Part shown: positions 15,574 through 26,082 of the stretch, in pieces
How positions within the stretch are numbered: the stretch's first letter is position 1
Layout of the letters: every line of letters starts with the position of its first letter
Assembly (NCBI GenBank): GCA_913055825.1
Contig: CAJXKB010000033.1
Location: 1 to 33,119, forward strand
Source: an uncultured Bacteroidota bacterium
Lineage (GTDB): Bacteria; Bacteroidota; Bacteroidia; Bacteroidales; F082
Direction: 5' to 3'
Length of the DNA: 33,119 nt
Program-made: the position numbers and the translations under genes
Notes under the pieces: generated by a model
What the model saw: the letters and a program-made list of their open reading frames with translations, nothing else
Databases searched by the model: none
What the model was told of the DNA's origin: nothing

Positions 15574-18500
15574 ATGGCTGGATCAAAAAAAATAGTGAGA
15601 TTAAGTAAAGCCGCCAGGGAATTTAACGTGGGGATGGGGACCATTGTTGAATTTTTGGGCAAAAAAGGTTTTAAAATTGAGGCCTCACCTAATTTTAAAC
15701 TGGAACCTGATATGTACGCTTTGCTGGTTAATGAGTTTCATTCAGAGAAAGTGGTTAAGGAAATTGCCCATCAAAAAGACCTTGAGTACATTGGTAAAAA
15801 AACCATTAGCCTTGAAGATACTATTGATAAAAAGGAAAAGGGAGGGAAAGAAGATACCGGGGAAGAAGAATTTCAAGCTGCTGACGACCTCTTCATCACA
15901 AATGTAAATGCAGATTATGGGAAAACAACCACAACCATAGCAAAAGAAGAGCCTAAAGAAGAAAATCTGGTAGAAGAAGCACCAAAAGCAAAAAAAGATA
16001 AAGAAGTTACTGAAACAACACCCGAACCCCCGCTTACCAAAGAAAAAGAAAAAGATATTGAAAAGAAACAGGCAAAGCCACAGCATATAGAAACAGAATC
16101 AAAGATTGAAACTGAAGAAAAGAAAGAAACATCGACAGCAGAAATCCCGGAAGGAAAACCACAACCTGAAGTTGTTGAAAATATTGCTTCTACCAAAGAA
16201 AAAGCTGAACCGAAAGAAAAAGAAACTCCTGCAAATCCCGAAATAACTTCCGAAGCTTCCAAAGATACAGAAGTGGGAATTAAAGTATTAGGAAGTATAG
16301 ACCTTTCAAGCATTAATCAAAAAACCAGACCTGCCAAAAAAAGCAAGGCTGAAAAGAAAAAAGAAACAAATAGCAAAAGGCAAAGCCGAAAGACAAAAAA
16401 ACAAAAACCGGCTACTGAAGAAATAAACAAAAAAACGCCCTCTCCCAAGGACAAGGAAAAAGAGCAAACAGCAAAGGCACCTGATGCTAAAAAAACTGCT
16501 GAAAAAGAAGAAACCGTAAAAGAAAATAATTTCATTGCCACCAAAGTTGATAAATTAACAGGGCCGAAAATTTTGGATAAAATAGTTTTGCCAACCGAAA
16601 ACAAGCACAAGAAAAAACCGGTAGCTTCTTCCTCAGACAAAGTCCAGGGAAAGAAAAAACGACGTCGCATTCGTCCCGACCGCAAGGTTTCTGATGCCAA
16701 CTCAACACAGCAACATAAAAAACCACAGAATGGAAAAACCAGGGGAAAGCGCAAAAACGTTCACACACATCCGGTAAAACATGAGCCTACGGAAGAAGAA
16801 ATACAAAAACAAATCAAAGAAACACTTGCCCGTTTGTCGCCCACCGGAAAATCGAAATCATCCAAATACAGAAGACAAAAAAGAAGTCATATCTCACAGG
16901 CCCATGAAGAAGAATTAAAAAAACAGGAACAGGAACAGTCTATCTTAAAAGTAACCGAATTTCTAACGGCAAATGAAATTGCAAACATGATGGATGTAAA
17001 TGTGAATGAAATCATCAAAACATGTATGCAATTAGGACTGTTTGTTTCAATAAATCAGCGTCTCGATGCTGAAACCATTGCAGTGGTAGCCGAAGAATAT
17101 GGTTTTCATGTGAAATTTGTAGATGTGGAAGATCACGAGGTGTTAGATGTGGAAGAAGAGGAAGACGATCCGGCCAAATTAGTCAGTCGGGCACCTATTG
17201 TTACCGTTATGGGCCATGTTGACCATGGGAAAACCAAATTGCTGGACTACATTCGAAAAGCAAACGTGGTGGCCGGTGAAGCCGGTGGTATTACACAGCA
17301 CATCGGTGCTTATGAAGTTGTAACCGAATCGGGAAAAAGTATTACTTTTCTTGACACGCCGGGACATGAAGCTTTTACCGCCATGCGTGCACGTGGTGCT
17401 AAAGTTACTGATATAGCTATTATTGTTATCGCTACCGACGACAATGTGATGCCCCAAACAAAGGAAGCAATAAACCATGCACAAGCTGCCGGTGTTCCCA
17501 TAGTTTTCGCGCTCAATAAAGTGGATAAACCAACTTCCAATGTAGAACACATTAAAGAACAATTAGCCGCTATGAATATCCTGGTGGAAGACTGGGGTGG
17601 TAAATATCAGTCACAGGAAGTTTCTGCTATTACAGGACAAGGGATTAACGAATTACTTGAAAAAGTATTACTTGAAGCTGAAATGCTGGAATTGAAGGCC
17701 AATGCTGACAAACCGGGAAAAGGAACAGTAATAGAAGCCGCTCTGGACAAAGGCCGTGGTTACGTAGCTACTATTTTGGTTCAGGACGGAACAATAAGAA
17801 AAGGGGATTTACTGATTGCCGGCCCTATTTTCGGACGTGTAAAAGCCATGTTTAACGAAAGGGCAAAAACTGTGAATTCGGCAGGACCTTCGCAACCGGT
17901 ACTTTTGTTAGGTCTTAACGGCGCTCCCCAAGCTGGTGATATCTTCAACGTGATGAAAGATGAAAAAGAAGCCAAAGCCATTGCTACCCGCCGCCAACAG
18001 CTTATCCGCGAACAAAATATGCGCTCTCAGAAACATATAACACTGGATGAAATAGGACGCCGCATTGCCATCGGCGATTTCAAAGAATTAAACATTATTG
18101 TCAAAGGTGATGTGGACGGATCAATTGAAGCGCTGGGAGATGCTTTATTGAAACTTTCAACACCTGAAGTCCAGGTTAATATTATACACAAAGCAGTAGG
18201 AGCCATTACCGAGTCGGATATTTTGCTGGCCTCGGCTTCCGATGCCATTATCATTGGATTCCAGGTAAGGCCTATGCCACAGGCACGTAAGTTAGCTGAA
18301 TTGGAACAAATTGATATTCGACTTTATTCGGTTATTTATAAGGCTACCGAAGAAATTGCAGCAGCCATCGAAGGAATGCTCGCACCAAAAATGGAAGAAA
18401 AAATTACTTGCAATGTGGAAGTAAGGGAAACTTTCAAAATCACTAAAGTAGGTACCATTGCAGGTTGTTATGTATTAGATGGTAAAATCAACAGAAACAC

Positions 18501-18693
18501 TAAAATCCGTCTTATTCGTGATGGCATTGTTGTGTACACAGGAAAGCTGGGTTCGCTGAAACGATTTAAAGATGACGTGAAAGAGGTATCCAGTGGTTAC
18601 GAATGCGGGCTGAACATCGCAAATTATAACGACATTAAAGTAGGTGACTTCATTGAAGGATATGAAGAAGTGGAGGTCGCCCGTAAAAAATAA
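15574..18693 (+). CDS. infB: Translation initiation factor IF-2
   Basis: This 1039-residue GTPase delivers initiator tRNA to the ribosome. The ATG at 15574 ([20 protein letters not shown]) starts the first IF2N domain; a TTG overlapping the nusA end is in frame but would add 26 unrelated residues. From about residue 85 to 450 the protein is a Lys/Glu-rich low-complexity linker, then a second IF2N-type helical domain ([20 protein letters not shown]) near 455-510. The G domain carries G1 GHVDHGKT (547-554), DTPGH, and NKVD. Domains II, III and the C-terminal C1/C2 parts follow to the end. It closes the rimP-nusA-infB operon, with a hairpin terminator 20-50 bp behind. Confidence 0.97.
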   Translation: MAGSKKIVRLSKAAREFNVGMGTIVEFLGKKGFKIEASPNFKLEPDMYALLVNEFHSEKVVKEIAHQKDLEYIGKKTISLEDTIDKKEKGGKEDTGEEEFQAADDLFITNVNADYGKTTTTIAKEEPKEENLVEEAPKAKKDKEVTETTPEPPLTKEKEKDIEKKQAKPQHIETESKIETEEKKETSTAEIPEGKPQPEVVENIASTKEKAEPKEKETPANPEITSEASKDTEVGIKVLGSIDLSSINQKTRPAKKSKAEKKKETNSKRQSRKTKKQKPATEEINKKTPSPKDKEKEQTAKAPDAKKTAEKEETVKENNFIATKVDKLTGPKILDKIVLPTENKHKKKPVASSSDKVQGKKKRRRIRPDRKVSDANSTQQHKKPQNGKTRGKRKNVHTHPVKHEPTEEEIQKQIKETLARLSPTGKSKSSKYRRQKRSHISQAHEEELKKQEQEQSILKVTEFLTANEIANMMDVNVNEIIKTCMQLGLFVSINQRLDAETIAVVAEEYGFHVKFVDVEDHEVLDVEEEEDDPAKLVSRAPIVTVMGHVDHGKTKLLDYIRKANVVAGEAGGITQHIGAYEVVTESGKSITFLDTPGHEAFTAMRARGAKVTDIAIIVIATDDNVMPQTKEAINHAQAAGVPIVFALNKVDKPTSNVEHIKEQLAAMNILVEDWGGKYQSQEVSAITGQGINELLEKVLLEAEMLELKANADKPGKGTVIEAALDKGRGYVATILVQDGTIRKGDLLIAGPIFGRVKAMFNERAKTVNSAGPSQPVLLLGLNGAPQAGDIFNVMKDEKEAKAIATRRQQLIREQNMRSQKHITLDEIGRRIAIGDFKELNIIVKGDVDGSIEALGDALLKLSTPEVQVNIIHKAVGAITESDILLASASDAIIIGFQVRPMPQARKLAELEQIDIRLYSVIYKATEEIAAAIEGMLAPKMEEKITCNVEVRETFKITKVGTIAGCYVLDGKINRNTKIRLIRDGIVVYTGKLGSLKRFKDDVKEVSSGYECGLNIANYNDIKVGDFIEGYEEVEVARKK

Positions 18694-18712
18694 TTTGAAT
18701 AATATTTTTAAA

Positions 18713-18749
18713 ACAAAAAGCATCGGCAAATTGCCGATGCTTTTTGTTT
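18713..18749 (+). terminator. Terminator of rimP-nusA-infB
   Basis: ACAAAAAGCATCGGCAA and TTGCCGATGCTTTTTGT form a near-perfect palindrome with a very tight centre and a T-tract on the forward strand. The stem also carries the matching A-tract, so it could act on both strands. Confidence 0.88.
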
Positions 18750-18773
18750 ATTCAGTTAATACCGATTAAACAT

Positions 18774-18801
18774 CAAAAAAAGCCGCCCTTTCGGACGGCT
18801 T
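18774..18801 (-). terminator. Terminator of gapA
   Basis: On the reverse strand, AAGCCG and CGGCTT flank a short GC-rich stem with a GAAA-type loop, with one internal mismatch. Seven Ts follow (18780 down to 18774). It lies about 60 bp past the gapA stop codon. Confidence 0.85.
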
Positions 18802-18859
18802 CACAAAATAATTCACAAATATTAACCTCAAAACCTATGAAAAACCTTGTCTTGTTAAA

Positions 18860-19867
18860 TTATCCCAACATTTTCTCAATAAGGTCAACAACGCGGGATG
18901 AATAGCCCCACTCGTTGTCGTACCACGAAAGTATTTTTACTGTTTTGCCCTGAACCATCAGCGCCTGAGAGTCATAAATGGATGAGTGGCTATTATGAAT
19001 AACATCCACAGAAACAATAGGATCTTCACAATATTCCAAAACACCTTTCATGGGACCTTCGGCAGCTTCTTTCATGGCTGCATTAATTTCGTCTGCTGTA
19101 ACTTCGGTTTTCAAGTTGGCAACCAAATCAACCAATGAGCCGGTGGGCGTAGGTACACGTACCGACATTCCGTCCAATTTCCCATTCAATTCGGGGATAA
19201 CCTTGCCTACTGCAATAGCAGCACCGGTAGTAGTCGGAATTTGTGAAACAGCAGCTGAACGGGCCCTTCTTAAATCAGAATGGGGAGCGTCCAAAATACG
19301 CTGATCGTTGGTATATGAATGAATTGTTGTCATTAAACCGTTCTCAATACCAAAGCTGTCGTTCAAAACCTTTGCAATGGGTGCAAGGCAGTTGGTTGTA
19401 CAACTGGCATTGGAAACACATTCATCTTCGTCGCGAAGGTCATTTTCGTTTACCCCCATCACAATCATATTATCAATCTTGTCTTTGGCAGGAACCGTTA
19501 AAACCACTTTTTTAGCCCCATTTTTCAGGTGATCGCCATAACCACCTTTGTTGCTCTCTTTCTGACGAAAAATACCAGTCGATTCCACAACTATATCAGG
19601 CGTTTGCGCCCATTTAATTTCGATGGGGGAACGTTCTGCCGTAACCGGGACCGATACACCATTTACAATAAGGTTATCATCATCGTGCTGAACCGAACCA
19701 TTAAATTTTCCCTGTGTAGAATCATATTTCAATAAATGCGCCAGGGTTTTGGTGTCAGTCAAATCATTGATACCAATGATCTCCATATTCTCTCTTTCAA
19801 GAGCAATTTTGAATACATTTCTCCCGATTCGTCCGAATCCGTTAATACCAATTTTAATTTTTGTCAT
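18860..19867 (-). CDS. gapA: Glyceraldehyde-3-phosphate dehydrogenase, type I
   Basis: This 335-residue cytoplasmic enzyme oxidises glyceraldehyde-3-phosphate to 1,3-bisphosphoglycerate in glycolysis. The Rossmann motif INGFGRIGR is at residues 8-16, and Asp35 (GINDLTD) favours NAD over NADP. The catalytic Cys156 lies in SNASCTTNC and the base His183 in TTIHSYTNDQ. The C-terminal signature SWYDNEWGYSSRVVDLI is intact. Length is standard. It stands alone, convergent with infB and divergent from the large dikinase-like gene. A reverse-strand TATTTTTG box (19949-19942) about 75 bp upstream is the likely promoter. Confidence 0.97.
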   Translation of the reverse strand: MTKIKIGINGFGRIGRNVFKIALERENMEIIGINDLTDTKTLAHLLKYDSTQGKFNGSVQHDDDNLIVNGVSVPVTAERSPIEIKWAQTPDIVVESTGIFRQKESNKGGYGDHLKNGAKKVVLTVPAKDKIDNMIVMGVNENDLRDEDECVSNASCTTNCLAPIAKVLNDSFGIENGLMTTIHSYTNDQRILDAPHSDLRRARSAAVSQIPTTTGAAIAVGKVIPELNGKLDGMSVRVPTPTGSLVDLVANLKTEVTADEINAAMKEAAEGPMKGVLEYCEDPIVSVDVIHNSHSSIYDSQALMVQGKTVKILSWYDNEWGYSSRVVDLIEKMLG

Positions 19868-19914
19868 GGTTATATAGATTTTAATTTCTTTATACGTCCT
19901 TAAACAATAAGCCT

Positions 19915-19949
19915 TAACTTTGCTATCATATTTTATGGTTGCAAAAATA
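19915..19949. promoter_or_regulatory. Divergent promoter region for gapA and the dikinase-like gene
   Basis: TAACTTTG at 19915-19922 (forward) and TATTTTTG at 19949-19942 (reverse) both match TAnnTTTG exactly. Each points away from the other's gene, so the two transcripts would overlap at their 5' ends by roughly 10-20 bp. Neither has a strong -33 element; candidate reverse TTTG lies at 19969-19966 with 16-bp spacing. Confidence 0.5.
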
Positions 19950-19989
19950 AATATAATAGATATTCCAAATACAAGAGATAAATTACAAC

Positions 19990-22900
19990 ATGAAAAAAAA
20001 ATTCATATCCAAAGCACTTGAAGCTAACCTGGAAGAAACTCGTTATAAAGATATAAAAATACCACCTGATTATCAATGGTTTATAAACTTATCAAAAAAG
20101 TACTTCGGAATTCACAAACGCGCAAACGATTGCATTATTGAATATCAGCACCCGTTTTCCAATAAAAAATTTGTGGTGGAAGAGTTACGGAAAATCCTGA
20201 TTACAGATTTTTGGTTTTATGTGAAACTGGAAAATGCCGAAAAAGCATTTGAAATTCCGCTTTCTTTGTTAAATCATCTGTTAAATGATGAAAAAGCAGA
20301 TGTAACCTTAAAAGTTTTTTTGCTGCGGACCCTGCTTGAGTTTTCTCAAAAACTTTACCTCGAAGAGAGGGATTTCCAACATACCATTTCCACCTGCTGT
20401 AAAAACCTTCAACAGGCATTTGAGAAAAATAAAACAGCTTATATCGAAGCCTCGAAATACTTCAAAAGGTACCTGAAAGAACAAGCCGCAGACCCTGTAT
20501 TTAAAGAAAAAGCCTTTCAACTCACAAAAGATATCTACCGTGCCAATATTGACTTTTGGGAAGAAGACAGCGAGGTAGAAAACTGGCTGAACCGGAATAT
20601 CGCCATTCAAAAGGTAGAACCCAGCCTGGTTATTTCACAAATTGGGAAGCCCTATTTTTCAGGGTTGCGAAAACAGCTGAAAACTATCTCATCGTGGGAA
20701 GCCCTCATTAATCAAGTCCCCGATTATGATCATCTTGCCGAACGTTTTGCCCAAAGTATTGATATACTTCCTTCATTTATCGAGAAATTTTATTTCGTGT
20801 TTTATCTGCTCAATTTAAAAGGCATGCAGGATCACAGGGAACGCTTAATATGGAAATTAAACAAGATGCTGATTCAAACCATGGAAGAAATTGAGGTAGA
20901 TCATATGAAAGCATTTATCGATCAGGTATTTGCTTATGCAGAAGGATTAAAGGGCGAACATGCTTCGTCGGTACTCGATATTTTCCTTACTGTGGGCAAA
21001 AAAGTAGTGGACATCGATCAAAGCGAAGAGAAAGCACTCATCAGGCATATGGAAAACAAACTCATCGACTTTGGTTTTGAAACACCGGGAATAGTTTATG
21101 TAAACGAAGACTGGCAACTACACATAAACGAGAACCACATCAAAAATATTAGGGTATGGCTCGAATTGATTGAATATTCACAATCGGAAATGGAAAAACT
21201 GTTATCGGCATTGATTGTGAACCTAAAACTCGGCGGTATTTTTATCAGTGACACCGACCTTTTTCAACGAGAAATCACAAAAATCCTCAATTCAAACATT
21301 GCTCCATTCTATAAAAAGGTAAAACAGCTTACGCGGATCTTTCCGGTTTATTTTAACGAAATAGGAGCCGAGGGCGATATCCGGAAAGTGACTACTACCA
21401 TGGACGAAATTTCGAAACGTGAGGACAAGCTGATTCATTTTCTGCGAAAACAAGTACATACCGAAAGCAACAACACCCTTATCGAGCTGACTCGTAGGAT
21501 TTTTACTTTTTGGTGTGATGGCAAGCTGGAGGCTCTTAAAGACATGCTTCCGCAAAATGTTTATGACACAATCCGGATTGATGGCCCCTGGTTCGCTCCC
21601 ATTCATCAAATGGTGAAGCAGTTGTGTGATTTGGCAAAATGCACATCAGATAATTTACTTTCCATGGAAGAAGCCCCTTTTGAGGCCTTGCTGGATAAAT
21701 TGCCGGGAAACAACGAGCAGGATATGGAACGTCTGCGCGACATCCGTAATTTATATGCCTTTTTGAAAGAAAAATATTCATTTGAAACCGTTGACATTGT
21801 ACGTTTGCTGAAACGCTATTCATACATCCCCGATGAAAAAATTAATCATTTACAAAAAGCTTTAGAAGCCAACAATATTGAGCAATCGCTGAAGCTGATT
21901 TACAGCTTTATGAATCATTTGAAGGAAATAATTTTCAATCCAAAGCCGAGCCAAAGCTGGGAAAACATCTATCATAAACGCCATATTGCCATTGGTATTC
22001 CTTCGATGTACGGCGTTTATCGCGAACCTAAATTTGAAGCATTGGGACTAACCTTTCGCTTGGAGAAAGTAGCTACCCGCCTGATGGAAAAAGTGGTGGA
22101 TAACATCAATTTAAATTATATCTCGGCACGTACCCTTAGCGAAATTTACGGTATCCTTGATTACTTTCGCGAAGGACTTGCCTTGGACGGAATTACGAAC
22201 CAAAGTTTTAATTCCAATTTGCTTATGTTGAAATACAGCCTGGCTTCGCAAAGTTTTTCCTTTGATCAATACATTAATATCTTTCAGTTTGTGGCAGATA
22301 ATGTAAAAAAAACCCTGGTGAAATATTTCCTGAAAACCTACGATATTCCTTTACAGACCATTGTACCCCAATTATTTGATAAAGAAAAAAAGCTGAGCGA
22401 CAAAAAACGTGAAGAGCTTATCAACAGGGTTTCGGAAGAGTTTTATCGCGATACCATTGCCGAGGCTTTTCTCATGCAACCGTTGGATAATTTCATTTTA
22501 AAAATCCTTGAGTCACTTCGTAAAATGGCTGATAACCTGTCTCCTGACATGATCAGGGAAATTATGTCGTACAACTCCGATTTGATTGTTGCCCGCCTTG
22601 CAAAGTCGAACCCCAGTCTCGACAATCAGGTGTTTTTGGGTTCAAAAGCTTATCATTTGAAAATATTACGCATGGCTAAATTTCCGGTACCTCCCGGGTT
22701 TGTACTGACCACTGAAGCGTTCCGGCGCCATCAAGCAATTATGAGCCAACCTGAATTGCGTAAAGAATTTTACGATTTAATAAAACGTCATCTAGCGCTG
22801 GTGGAAAAATCGTCGGGGATGCAATTTGGAAACCCTAAAAACCCATTGTTACTCTCGGTACGCTCGGGTACTGCCATCTCAATGCCCGGGGCAATGGACA

Positions 22901-24114
22901 CACTGTTAAATGTAGGGATGAATGATGAAATTACCGAAAACCTGAGTAAAACACCCGGTTTTGAGTGGTCGGCATGGGATTCGTACCGGCGGCTTTTGCA
23001 AAGCTGGGGAATGGCATATGGCCTTACGCGCGACGAGTTTGACGAAATTATCAATCACTTTAAAGTTCGGTATAAAATTGACCAAAAAGGCGACTTTCCA
23101 CCACGCATTATGCGTGAACTGGCTTTTGCTTACAAACAAAAGCTTACTGAATCAAACATATATTTTGAAGAAAACGTGTTTAAACAACTCACCACAACTA
23201 TCAATTTGGTTTTTGAATCATGGTCGTCAGAGAGGGCCATCGTGTATCGCGAACATTTGCAAATTGCCGACGAATGGGGAACTGCCGTTATTGTCCAGAA
23301 AATGATTTTCGGCAATAAAAAAAGCAGTTCGGGTAGTGGCGTTATTTTTACGCAAAACCCCAAAAACCAGCGACAAGGGGTTCACCTTTATGGCGATTTC
23401 ACATTCCGAAGCCAGGGGGAAGACATCGTAGCCGGTTTGGTAAAACCTTATCCCGTAAGCAAATCGCAATTGAACGGGCAACGTGAAAACATGGTCTCCC
23501 TGGAAGAAATGTATCCCGATTTGTATAAACGCCTGCATGGCATAGCTGTTGAACTCACTGAAGATTTAGGTTATAACCCGCAGGAAATTGAATTTACATT
23601 TGAATCGGAAAATCCCAAAGATCTATACATACTCCAGATTCGCGACATGGATATGGCATCTTTTGGAACCGTACATCGCTTTACAGGGGCTAAAAACAAG
23701 ATGAAACTCTCCGGCCGCGGTATCGGCATTGGAGGAGGCGCACTTAACGGGCGTGTGGCCATCGATATGGACGATATTAACCAATTACATAATGAGTTTC
23801 CGGGTGAACCCGTTGTTTTGGTACGCCCTGATACCGTTCCCGACGATATTGGAATGATTTTCGAAACCGATGGCTTGCTGACGGCTAAAGGGGGTGCCAC
23901 ATCGCACGCGGCAGTTACTGCAGTCAGGCTTGGAAAAACTTCGGTGGTTAGTTGTACCGGATTATTGGTGTTTGAGGAAAAAAAATATTGCCGCCTAAAC
24001 AAAGATACTTTCAGGGTGGGCGATAAAATTGCCATCGATGGTTACCTCGGAAACGTTTATAAGGGTCATTACCCGATTGAAAGCGGAAAAGGCCATCGGG
24101 AATTCCAGGTTTAA
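19990..24114 (+). CDS. Large dikinase-like protein: PPDK ATP-grasp plus phosphohistidine domain, no PEP/pyruvate barrel
   Basis: This is a 1374-residue soluble protein. Residues 1 to about 870 are mostly helical and match no family I recognise. From about 880 a PPDK/PEP-synthase ATP-grasp domain begins: GSKAYHLKILRMAKFPVPPGF (Lys near 884), SVRSGTAISMPGAMDTLLNVG near 955-975, and QEIEFTFESENPKDLYILQIR near 1197-1217. The swivelling phosphohistidine domain follows, with GGATSHAAV and the catalytic His at 1306. The protein stops about 68 residues later, where PPDK would continue into its PEP/pyruvate-binding TIM barrel. It can therefore probably autophosphorylate from ATP, but its phosphate acceptor is unknown; the N-terminal region may bind it, as in rifampin phosphotransferase or glucan water dikinase. 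Divergent from gapA. Confidence 0.85.
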   Translation: MKKKFISKALEANLEETRYKDIKIPPDYQWFINLSKKYFGIHKRANDCIIEYQHPFSNKKFVVEELRKILITDFWFYVKLENAEKAFEIPLSLLNHLLNDEKADVTLKVFLLRTLLEFSQKLYLEERDFQHTISTCCKNLQQAFEKNKTAYIEASKYFKRYLKEQAADPVFKEKAFQLTKDIYRANIDFWEEDSEVENWLNRNIAIQKVEPSLVISQIGKPYFSGLRKQLKTISSWEALINQVPDYDHLAERFAQSIDILPSFIEKFYFVFYLLNLKGMQDHRERLIWKLNKMLIQTMEEIEVDHMKAFIDQVFAYAEGLKGEHASSVLDIFLTVGKKVVDIDQSEEKALIRHMENKLIDFGFETPGIVYVNEDWQLHINENHIKNIRVWLELIEYSQSEMEKLLSALIVNLKLGGIFISDTDLFQREITKILNSNIAPFYKKVKQLTRIFPVYFNEIGAEGDIRKVTTTMDEISKREDKLIHFLRKQVHTESNNTLIELTRRIFTFWCDGKLEALKDMLPQNVYDTIRIDGPWFAPIHQMVKQLCDLAKCTSDNLLSMEEAPFEALLDKLPGNNEQDMERLRDIRNLYAFLKEKYSFETVDIVRLLKRYSYIPDEKINHLQKALEANNIEQSLKLIYSFMNHLKEIIFNPKPSQSWENIYHKRHIAIGIPSMYGVYREPKFEALGLTFRLEKVATRLMEKVVDNINLNYISARTLSEIYGILDYFREGLALDGITNQSFNSNLLMLKYSLASQSFSFDQYINIFQFVADNVKKTLVKYFLKTYDIPLQTIVPQLFDKEKKLSDKKREELINRVSEEFYRDTIAEAFLMQPLDNFILKILESLRKMADNLSPDMIREIMSYNSDLIVARLAKSNPSLDNQVFLGSKAYHLKILRMAKFPVPPGFVLTTEAFRRHQAIMSQPELRKEFYDLIKRHLALVEKSSGMQFGNPKNPLLLSVRSGTAISMPGAMDTLLNVGMNDEITENLSKTPGFEWSAWDSYRRLLQSWGMAYGLTRDEFDEIINHFKVRYKIDQKGDFPPRIMRELAFAYKQKLTESNIYFEENVFKQLTTTINLVFESWSSERAIVYREHLQIADEWGTAVIVQKMIFGNKKSSSGSGVIFTQNPKNQRQGVHLYGDFTFRSQGEDIVAGLVKPYPVSKSQLNGQRENMVSLEEMYPDLYKRLHGIAVELTEDLGYNPQEIEFTFESENPKDLYILQIRDMDMASFGTVHRFTGAKNKMKLSGRGIGIGGGALNGRVAIDMDDINQLHNEFPGEPVVLVRPDTVPDDIGMIFETDGLLTAKGGATSHAAVTAVRLGKTSVVSCTGLLVFEEKKYCRLNKDTFRVGDKIAIDGYLGNVYKGHYPIESGKGHREFQV

Positions 24115-24205
24115 ACCATAATTTGAAATACGGAATCGCTCTTCCAACAAAATTAGCTGCCGGCCGAAACCCATGATCACTTGTTTCCACAAAGGGTATA
24201 TTTTT

Positions 24206-24213
24206 TACCTTTG
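24206..24213 (+). promoter_or_regulatory. -7 promoter box of lepA
   Basis: TACCTTTG matches TAnnTTTG exactly. TTG at 24181-24183 is a possible -33 element with 22-bp spacing. The box ends 6 bp before the lepA ATG, so transcription should start at or next to the start codon. Confidence 0.65.
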
Positions 24214-24219
24214 CAGCCT

Positions 24220-26010
24220 ATGGAAAACATCAGGAATTTTTGCATCATTGCCCATATCGACCACGGAAAAAGTACACTGGCCGACCGCTTGCTTGAATTT
24301 ACAGATACGGTCTCTGAACGAGATGCCCAGGCACAGGTACTTGATGATATGGAATTGGAACGTGAGCGTGGAATTACAATTAAAAGCCACGCCATCCAAA
24401 TGGACTATATGCAGGACAAAAAAAAATATGTCCTCAACCTGATTGATACCCCCGGACATGTGGACTTTTCCTACGAGGTTTCACGGTCTATCGCTGCCTG
24501 TGAAGGTGCTTTGCTGGTGGTTGATGCAACACAAGGCATTCAGGCACAAACCATTTCAAACCTATACCTCGCTATTGAACACGATTTGGAAGTCATTCCC
24601 GTACTGAACAAAATGGATTTGGACAACGCCATGCCCGATGAAGTGAAAGACCAGATTGTGGACATGCTGGGATGCGATTATGAAGACATCATTGAAGCGA
24701 GTGGAAAAACGGGTTATGGGGTGGATAAAATTCTGAATGCCATTATAAACAAAATACCTTCGCCAAAAGGTAAACCGGAAGCGCCACTGCAAGCTTTGAT
24801 TTTTGATTCGGTTTTTAATCCTTTTCGCGGAATTATTGCCTATTTCAGGATTTTCAATGGTGAGATTCGCAAAGGCGACAGGGTAAAATTTGTAAATACC
24901 GAGAAAGAATATAATGCCGATGAAATAGGCGTTTTACGTTTAAAACAGGAGCCCCGTCAGGTGTTAAAAACAGGCGATGTGGGTTATATTATTTCAGGAA
25001 TTAAAACTGCACGCGAAGTAAAAGTGGGAGATACAATCACACATGTTGAACACCCGTGTCGTGACATTATTGGTGGGTTTGAAGATGTAAAACCAATGGT
25101 GTTTGCCGGTATTTATCCCACCGATGCGGAAGACTATGAAGAACTCCGTGCGGCCATTGGAAAATTACAACTTAATGATGCTTCGCTCACATTTGAGCCC
25201 GAATCGTCAATGGCCCTGGGATTTGGTTTCCGTTGCGGGTTCCTGGGACTTTTGCACATGGAGATTATCCAGGAGCGCCTCGACCGCGAATTCGACATGA
25301 GCGTGATTACCACGATGCCCAATGTGTCGTACCGTGTTGTAACCAACAAAAAAGAAATTATCGAAGTACACAACCCTTCGGGTTTACCCGAACAAAAATA
25401 TATCGATCACATTGAAGAGCCTTTTATAAAAGCCCAAATCATTACCCGAACCGAATACATTGGCCCTATTATTAAATTATGCCTCGACAAACGTGGCGAA
25501 CTTAAAAATCAGGTTTACCTGACTACCAGCCGGGTCGAATTAACAGTAGATATGCCTTTGGGTGAAATTGTATTTGACTTTTATGATAAACTTAAAAGTA
25601 TTTCAAAAGGTTATGCCTCTTTCGATTACCATATTTCGGGTTATCGCCCGGCAAAATTGGTAAAACTGGATATTCTGCTCAACGGTGAATCGGTTGATGC
25701 TTTATCAACATTAATCCATCAGGATAATGCATACGCATTCGGTCGTCGGATTTGCGTCAAGTTAAAAGACCTGATTCCGCGCCAGCAATTCGACATTGCC
25801 GTGCAGGCAGCCATTGGTGCCAAAATCATTGCACGCGAAACCATCAAAGCCGTACGGAAAGACGTAACAGCCAAATGTTATGGGGGCGATATCACGCGTA
25901 AGCGTAAGCTGCTTGAAAAACAGAAAAAAGGCAAAAAACGAATGCGCCAGGTAGGTAATGTGGAAGTGCCACAACAGGCCTTTTTGGTAGTACTGCGGTT
26001 AAATGATTAA
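24220..26010 (+). CDS. lepA: Elongation factor 4 (LepA), ribosome-associated GTPase
   Basis: This 596-residue translational GTPase is standard in length. The start at 24220 ([19 protein letters not shown]) places G1 AHIDHGKS at residues 9-16, as in other LepA proteins. The upstream in-frame extension contains no ATG and overlaps the promoter. G2 [10 protein letters not shown]3 DTPGHVDF and G4 NKMD are present, followed by domains II, III and V. The LepA-specific C-terminal domain is recognisable from [24 protein letters not shown]. LepA acts on ribosomes during initiation or assembly and stress. It is monocistronic here, with its own promoter and probably a leaderless mRNA. No terminator is obvious between it and the convergent gene. 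Confidence 0.97.
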   Translation: MENIRNFCIIAHIDHGKSTLADRLLEFTDTVSERDAQAQVLDDMELERERGITIKSHAIQMDYMQDKKKYVLNLIDTPGHVDFSYEVSRSIAACEGALLVVDATQGIQAQTISNLYLAIEHDLEVIPVLNKMDLDNAMPDEVKDQIVDMLGCDYEDIIEASGKTGYGVDKILNAIINKIPSPKGKPEAPLQALIFDSVFNPFRGIIAYFRIFNGEIRKGDRVKFVNTEKEYNADEIGVLRLKQEPRQVLKTGDVGYIISGIKTAREVKVGDTITHVEHPCRDIIGGFEDVKPMVFAGIYPTDAEDYEELRAAIGKLQLNDASLTFEPESSMALGFGFRCGFLGLLHMEIIQERLDREFDMSVITTMPNVSYRVVTNKKEIIEVHNPSGLPEQKYIDHIEEPFIKAQIITRTEYIGPIIKLCLDKRGELKNQVYLTTSRVELTVDMPLGEIVFDFYDKLKSISKGYASFDYHISGYRPAKLVKLDILLNGESVDALSTLIHQDNAYAFGRRICVKLKDLIPRQQFDIAVQAAIGAKIIARETIKAVRKDVTAKCYGGDITRKRKLLEKQKKGKKRMRQVGNVEVPQQAFLVVLRLND

Positions 26011-26082
26011 ACTGGCCGATTGATTAATGGCAATTGATAATGTGTTGATTAGTTTGTAATTAGGGACATGTTAGAAGTGCAA

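Noticed and set aside
15742-16754. Phe/Ser/Cys-rich reverse frames opposite the infB linker
   Set aside because: They arise from the Lys/Glu-rich codons of the IF-2 linker read backwards.
24115-24205. Possible terminator after the dikinase-like gene
   Set aside because: No convincing inverted repeat with T-tract; only the lepA promoter is supported in this gap.
26011-26082. Possible terminator or repeat between lepA and the convergent membrane-protein gene
   Set aside because: TTGATTA-like words recur but no stable stem with a T-tract can be drawn.
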